Both the position numbers and the translations under genes were made by a program. Positions 20,214-22,717 of a stretch of DNA of 22,717 nt are shown in pieces (the stretch's first letter is position 1; each line of letters begins with the position of its first letter). Source of the DNA: JAGORY01 sp964517585 (GTDB lineage Bacteria > Patescibacteriota > Gracilibacteria > Peribacterales > Peribacteraceae); NCBI GenBank assembly GCA_964517585.1, contig CAZFCB010000021.1, positions 1-22,717 on the forward strand, given 5' to 3'. The notes beneath the pieces are model-generated. The model was not told where the DNA came from. It ran no database searches and saw only the letters and a list, made by a program, of their open reading frames with translations.

Positions 20214-20681
20214 ATGAAGCGACCAATACTTCCTCTCGCATTCGGCCTCGCATTCATCATTCTTCTGTCTGGCTGCGGAACGAAAACTATCACAATCTCT
20301 TCGTTCGATGGTAGCAAATCCGTATCACTGGCAGTAGAAATAGCAGACAGTCCAAAGGAACGAGAGAAAGGGTTGATGCATCGTGAAAACCTGAAGCAAG
20401 ATACGGGGATGCTCTTCGTGTTCACGGAGCCACAGATGCTCTTGTTCTGGATGAAAGATACGAAAATCCCGCTCGATATTATGTTCTTCGATGAGTCTGG
20501 TGATTTCGTCAGTGCTCTTTCCATGGAGCCCTGTACAACGGTTCCATGTCCTACGTACAAAGCTGCAGCACTGTCCTTGTATGCAGTCGAAGTCCCGAAA
20601 GGATACCGCGAAGCACACGGGATAGGCACAGGATGGAAGCTTGATCTGAAACAGATACAAAGGATTTCAAAGCCGTCCTAA
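20214..20681 (+). CDS. DUF192-domain lipoprotein
   Basis: The 155 residues start with a lipoprotein signal (MKRPILPLAFGLAFIILLSG-C, lipid-attachment Cys at 21), so the protein should be anchored on the outer face of the membrane. The rest is a DUF192 (PF02643) domain: VEIADSPKEREKGLMHRENL, TGMLFVFTEPQMLLFWMKDT, IPLDIMFFDESGDFV, then CTTVPCPTYKAA and VPKGYREAHGIGTGWKLDL. DUF192 proteins are small beta-rich envelope or secreted proteins without an established activity. ATG 20214 is chosen because it gives a complete signal peptide and lies downstream of a promoter; an upstream TTG in frame overlaps the end of rpe. The next gene is convergent. Confidence 0.9.
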   Translation: MKRPILPLAFGLAFIILLSGCGTKTITISSFDGSKSVSLAVEIADSPKEREKGLMHRENLKQDTGMLFVFTEPQMLLFWMKDTKIPLDIMFFDESGDFVSALSMEPCTTVPCPTYKAAALSLYAVEVPKGYREAHGIGTGWKLDLKQIQRISKPS

Positions 20682-20744
20682 AGATCAACTTTTTTGTTGC
20701 TAGAACGTGCTCAACAGAGGGGGCAGACGAGAGGTTCTGACCTA

Positions 20745-20761
20745 GAGATATATTATATCTC
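20745..20761. repeat. 17-base palindrome at the purC stop
   Basis: GAGATATA-T-TATATCTC; it overlaps the last codons of purC and its stop. Between it and the DUF192 stop (20682-20744) is a small CAAC-T6-GTTG hairpin. Neither has the GC-rich stem plus T-run of an intrinsic terminator. Confidence 0.6.
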
Positions 20762-21745
20762 GTAGGCTTTGAGGTTCTTTTCGATTCGTCCTTTCACATC
20801 GGGGCTGTCAGGAATCTTGAATGTTTCGCCGGTAATTTTTTCGTGCAGTTGTATATATTTTAGTGCGAGCATGATGCGAATATCATCAGTAATGACCGGT
20901 TTTGGCTTGCCATAGACTTGCCCTGAGCTCGTCGAAGGGTCAAACCCCTGATCTCTCAGCCACAGACGAAAAAATTCTTTGTCGAGACTCTCGGGCTCCA
21001 TGCCTTTTTCCATGCGTTCTTCGTAGGAACTCGCGATCCAATACCGCGAAGAATCTGGCGTATGAACTTCATCTGCAATTGTGATGCGTCCCTCAGAATC
21101 CAGACCCATTTCATACTTCGTGTCGACAAGGATAAGCCCACGTTTCAGAGCCAACTCTTGCCCGCGCTGAAAGAGTGCCAAGGCCTTATCATGGATCTCG
21201 TCCCACTGAACTTGCGTCGTCAGTTGTTGTTCGACAATGCCTCGTGCATCAATGAGTTCATCGTGCTCACTTTTCGTTGTTGGTGTGATAATTGTTTGAG
21301 AGAACTTTTGATTTTTCTTCATTCCATCTGGCAGCGTATTGCCACAGTAATTACGAACACCTTTTTCGTAATTTACCCATGCAGATGTGCCCGTTGAGCC
21401 CGTCAGATAGGCACGAACGACGATCTCAACTTTGAGCATCGTCAGTTTCTTCACAACAGCAGCATTTTCATCGGGGACGGCAATCACGTGTGTTGGCATG
21501 ATGTCTGCGATCTGTGTAAACCACCATGCACTGATCTGATTCAGAGCTTGCCCTTTCAGTGGAATGGAACACCATGACATGTCGAAGGCAGACTGACGAT
21601 CTGTCGCAATGAGAATACTTAGCTCCTGCTGGTTATAGACATCGCGAACTTTACCAACATACTTCTCTCCGAGATGCGTAAAATCAGTAGACTCAAGTGT
21701 TGTTGCTAGAAAGGGTCGAAGCGCATCGGAAGAAAGGTGTGTCAT
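20753..21745 (-). CDS. purC: SAICAR synthetase with an in-frame palindromic insert
   Basis: PurC joins aspartate to CAIR in purine synthesis. The 330 residues follow the family: GEKYVGKVRDVYN, ATDRQSAFDM, PLKGQALNQISAWWF, VVRAYLTGSTGTSAW, IITPTTKSEHDE, LILVDTKYEMGLDSEGRI, ADEVHTPDSSRYW, and near the end LDKEFFRLWLRDQGF. After QGF the usual short Gly-rich turn is replaced by DPSTSSGQVYGKPKPVI; DNA for DPSTSSGQ is a palindromic repeat (20918-20942). ATG 21745 is chosen over a start six codons earlier because the -10 box predicts transcription beginning exactly at its A. The rest of the purine pathway is not in the window. It is convergent with the DUF192 gene. Confidence 0.95.
   Translation of the reverse strand: MTHLSSDALRPFLATTLESTDFTHLGEKYVGKVRDVYNQQELSILIATDRQSAFDMSWCSIPLKGQALNQISAWWFTQIADIMPTHVIAVPDENAAVVKKLTMLKVEIVVRAYLTGSTGTSAWVNYEKGVRNYCGNTLPDGMKKNQKFSQTIITPTTKSEHDELIDARGIVEQQLTTQVQWDEIHDKALALFQRGQELALKRGLILVDTKYEMGLDSEGRITIADEVHTPDSSRYWIASSYEERMEKGMEPESLDKEFFRLWLRDQGFDPSTSSGQVYGKPKPVITDDIRIMLALKYIQLHEKITGETFKIPDSPDVKGRIEKNLKAYEI
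20918..20942 (-). repeat. REP-like palindrome inside purC (encodes DPSTSSGQ)
   Basis: On the minus strand ACCCTTCGACGAGCTCAGGG, flanked by GCAAG; the ends CCCT/AGGG pair. From memory, the CTTCGAC...GCTCAGG sequence is a frequently seen dispersed repeat in CPR and other uncultured bacterial genomes, and the peptide (D)PSTSSGQ is its usual translation. It is in frame and leaves the downstream purC residues intact. Confidence 0.75.
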
Positions 21746-21751
21746 AGATGC

Positions 21752-21757
21752 AGTATA
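21752..21757 (-). promoter_or_regulatory. -10 box of purC, leaderless arrangement
   Basis: Minus strand TATACT, six bases, then ATG. The predicted start coincides with the A of ATG at 21745. The -35 region is only a T-run, the tail of the terminator at 21773-21800. Confidence 0.5.
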
Positions 21758-21772
21758 GAGCAAACGTCGTAT

Positions 21773-21800
21773 AAAAAAACCACCCTCTTTTCAGAGGGTG
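21773..21800 (-). terminator. Rho-independent terminator of the exported surface protein gene
   Basis: Minus strand CACCCTCT, loop GAAA, AGAGGGTG, one G, then seven T (21779-21773). It lies 37 bases after the stop at 21838 and directly upstream of the purC promoter. Confidence 0.9.
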
Positions 21801-21837
21801 ATGGTATCTTTTCGACTGTTTGCGTCACGTTCTCGTC

Positions 21838-22611
21838 TTATGTGTTGTCTGTGACCGTGAAGCGAATTGTGCCCTTGTACGTTCCCGTTGGTTGGAACGT
21901 GGCAGAAGGGATGACGACCTTAAAGAGGAAGTGTTCAAAATCACCAGAAGCAGACGTTGCACTATTTCGTTTCGCAATGCTGACAGAAGAACCAGTAGCG
22001 ACAGCGAGGAATCCTTCCGAACCTCCGTCAGAACCCCATGTCACAGCGCCTCCAGCAGGAGTGGTGCTGTTTGCGCGGAGGCGAGCGCCCCAACGAGATC
22101 CAGAACCTGAAAGTGTTGTTGTATTATCGAATTTACGAGCAGTCGTCTCCCAGTACGTATCACCACCTGTTGAACGAATACGCATAGACTTGATGACGTC
22201 TGGATAGCCAGAGGTGATGTTATTTGAGAGTAAGTGACCTGTGCCATAGCACGGTGTCGTGCTGTTGCAGCCTGCGTTTACAGCTGGCGAAACGCCGGAA
22301 CCTGTCTGGACGATCCATGAAAGCGTGTATCCCAAGGCGTTGTTCGTAATTGGGTTACAGTACGCAGTCGCCATAGCTCCAGTACCAGATGTGCCATTTC
22401 CGGCAGCACTACCGAGAGTAGACGTTGACGAGCACGTTATCGACAATGCGGATGTGACTGTAAACTGCACGACCGTATCGGCGGTCGTCGCACCCAGTGT
22501 TTTGAGAGGTTCTGCGACCAAGACCACGAGTGCATAGAGTGCAACTGTGGCAGAGAGACCGACGCTGAGTACACGGATGCGTCGCTCCGAAGAAAGTGCG
22601 GAGTGTCTCAT
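21838..22611 (-). CDS. Exported beta-rich surface protein of unknown function
   Basis: The 257 residues begin with a basic stretch (residues 10-13) and one hydrophobic span (about 14-33), an uncleaved anchor or signal peptide with possible processing near GATTA-DT (40-45). The mature part is rich in Thr, Ser and Gly with alternating beta-strand patterns, and ends in PTGTYKGTIRFTVTDNT, a closing strand like those of immunoglobulin-like or WxL-type surface domains. Four cysteines (60, 85, 115, 121) could form two disulfides. Pilin-like features such as a GFTLIE motif are absent. It has its own promoter, a 56-base leader with a hairpin, and its own terminator, so it is a single-gene unit. Adhesin or surface-layer roles are guesses. 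Confidence 0.8.
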   Translation of the reverse strand: MRHSALSSERRIRVLSVGLSATVALYALVVLVAEPLKTLGATTADTVVQFTVTSALSITCSSTSTLGSAAGNGTSGTGAMATAYCNPITNNALGYTLSWIVQTGSGVSPAVNAGCNSTTPCYGTGHLLSNNITSGYPDVIKSMRIRSTGGDTYWETTARKFDNTTTLSGSGSRWGARLRANSTTPAGGAVTWGSDGGSEGFLAVATGSSVSIAKRNSATSASGDFEHFLFKVVIPSATFQPTGTYKGTIRFTVTDNT

Positions 22612-22644
22612 AGAATAAGGGTGAAAATGATGATATGTATTTTT

Positions 22645-22663
22645 GGGAATCTTTTTTATTCCC
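22645..22663 (-). promoter_or_regulatory. Hairpin in the 5' leader of the surface protein gene
   Basis: GGGAAT and ATTCCC (6 bp) around a 7-base A-rich loop, located between the predicted transcription start (22667) and the ATG at 22611. It may protect or regulate the mRNA; no known riboswitch fits. Confidence 0.45.
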
Positions 22664-22673
22664 TAACACAACT

Positions 22674-22702
22674 ATTATACCTGATTTTAATATTTTATGC
22701 AA
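22674..22702 (-). promoter_or_regulatory. Promoter of the surface protein gene
   Basis: Minus strand TTGCAT (22702-22697), 17-base spacer, consensus TATAAT (22679-22674). Predicted start near 22667. The design resembles the A-B cassette promoter (TTGCTA-17-TATAAT). Confidence 0.65.
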
Positions 22703-22717
22703 ACCACGAATGATACG

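Noticed and set aside
20695..20711. Terminator between the DUF192 gene and purC
   Set aside because: The CAAC-T6-GTTG hairpin is too weak and its T-run is in the loop.

Overview
The window reads as a piece of a Candidate Phyla Radiation (CPR / Patescibacteria) chromosome, possibly of the Peribacteria/Peregrinibacteria group. The reasons are the compact spc/alpha ribosomal gene order, no L30 gene directly before rplO, a short adenylate kinase without a zinc LID, small 'IEPEL' proteins of a type I associate with CPR genomes, REP-like palindromes around a tRNA gene, and almost no Shine-Dalgarno sequences. The group assignment is inference; no 16S gene is present.

Layout. (1) 136-3894, plus strand: rplO, secY, a four-helix-bundle (S23/IVP-type) gene sitting between inverted repeats, adk, a 77-residue unknown protein, map. 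(2) 3924-9680, minus strand: a four-gene cassette that splits the ribosomal operon between map and infA. It is a duplicated two-gene module, with order A2-B2-A1-B1 in the direction of transcription. A is a ~120-residue helical protein (A1 and A2 are clear paralogs). B is a large cytoplasmic-looking, charged, repeat-rich protein that starts with a shared tag (M-R-x-F ... D-R-E-x-R-L-L). B2 carries ~88-residue tandem repeats and a 100-N assembly gap inside them. A TTGCTA-17-TATAAT promoter precedes A2. (3) 9962-14383, plus strand: the ribosomal operon resumes with infA, rpmJ (37 codons), rpsM, rpsK, rpsD, rpoA, rplQ, rplM, rpsI, and ends at a long hairpin. (4) 14473-15551, minus strand: a small unknown cytoplasmic protein and a small exported protein with its own terminator. 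(5) 15552-16322: non-coding, with tRNA-Thr(CGT) on the minus strand, REP-like palindromes and tandem duplications of both tRNA ends. (6) 16323-18314, plus: dprA and a polytopic membrane protein. (7) 18315-20681: tpiA (minus), divergent from rpiB-rpe (plus), then a DUF192 lipoprotein. (8) 20753-22611, minus: purC (with an in-frame palindromic repeat) and an exported beta-rich surface protein, each with its own promoter, separated by a clear terminator.

How it fits together. Regions 1 and 3 supply ribosome subunits, translation initiation, the Sec channel, nascent-chain processing and RNA polymerase alpha. Region 7 is a small sugar-phosphate set (triose phosphate isomerase, ribose-5-phosphate isomerase B, ribulose-phosphate epimerase). 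Four genes (dprA, purC, rpiB, tpiA) have a -10 box placed so that transcription would start at or within two bases of the start codon, which fits leaderless mRNAs; others have C/T-rich spacers and no Shine-Dalgarno. The most likely undescribed system is the A-B module of region 2.
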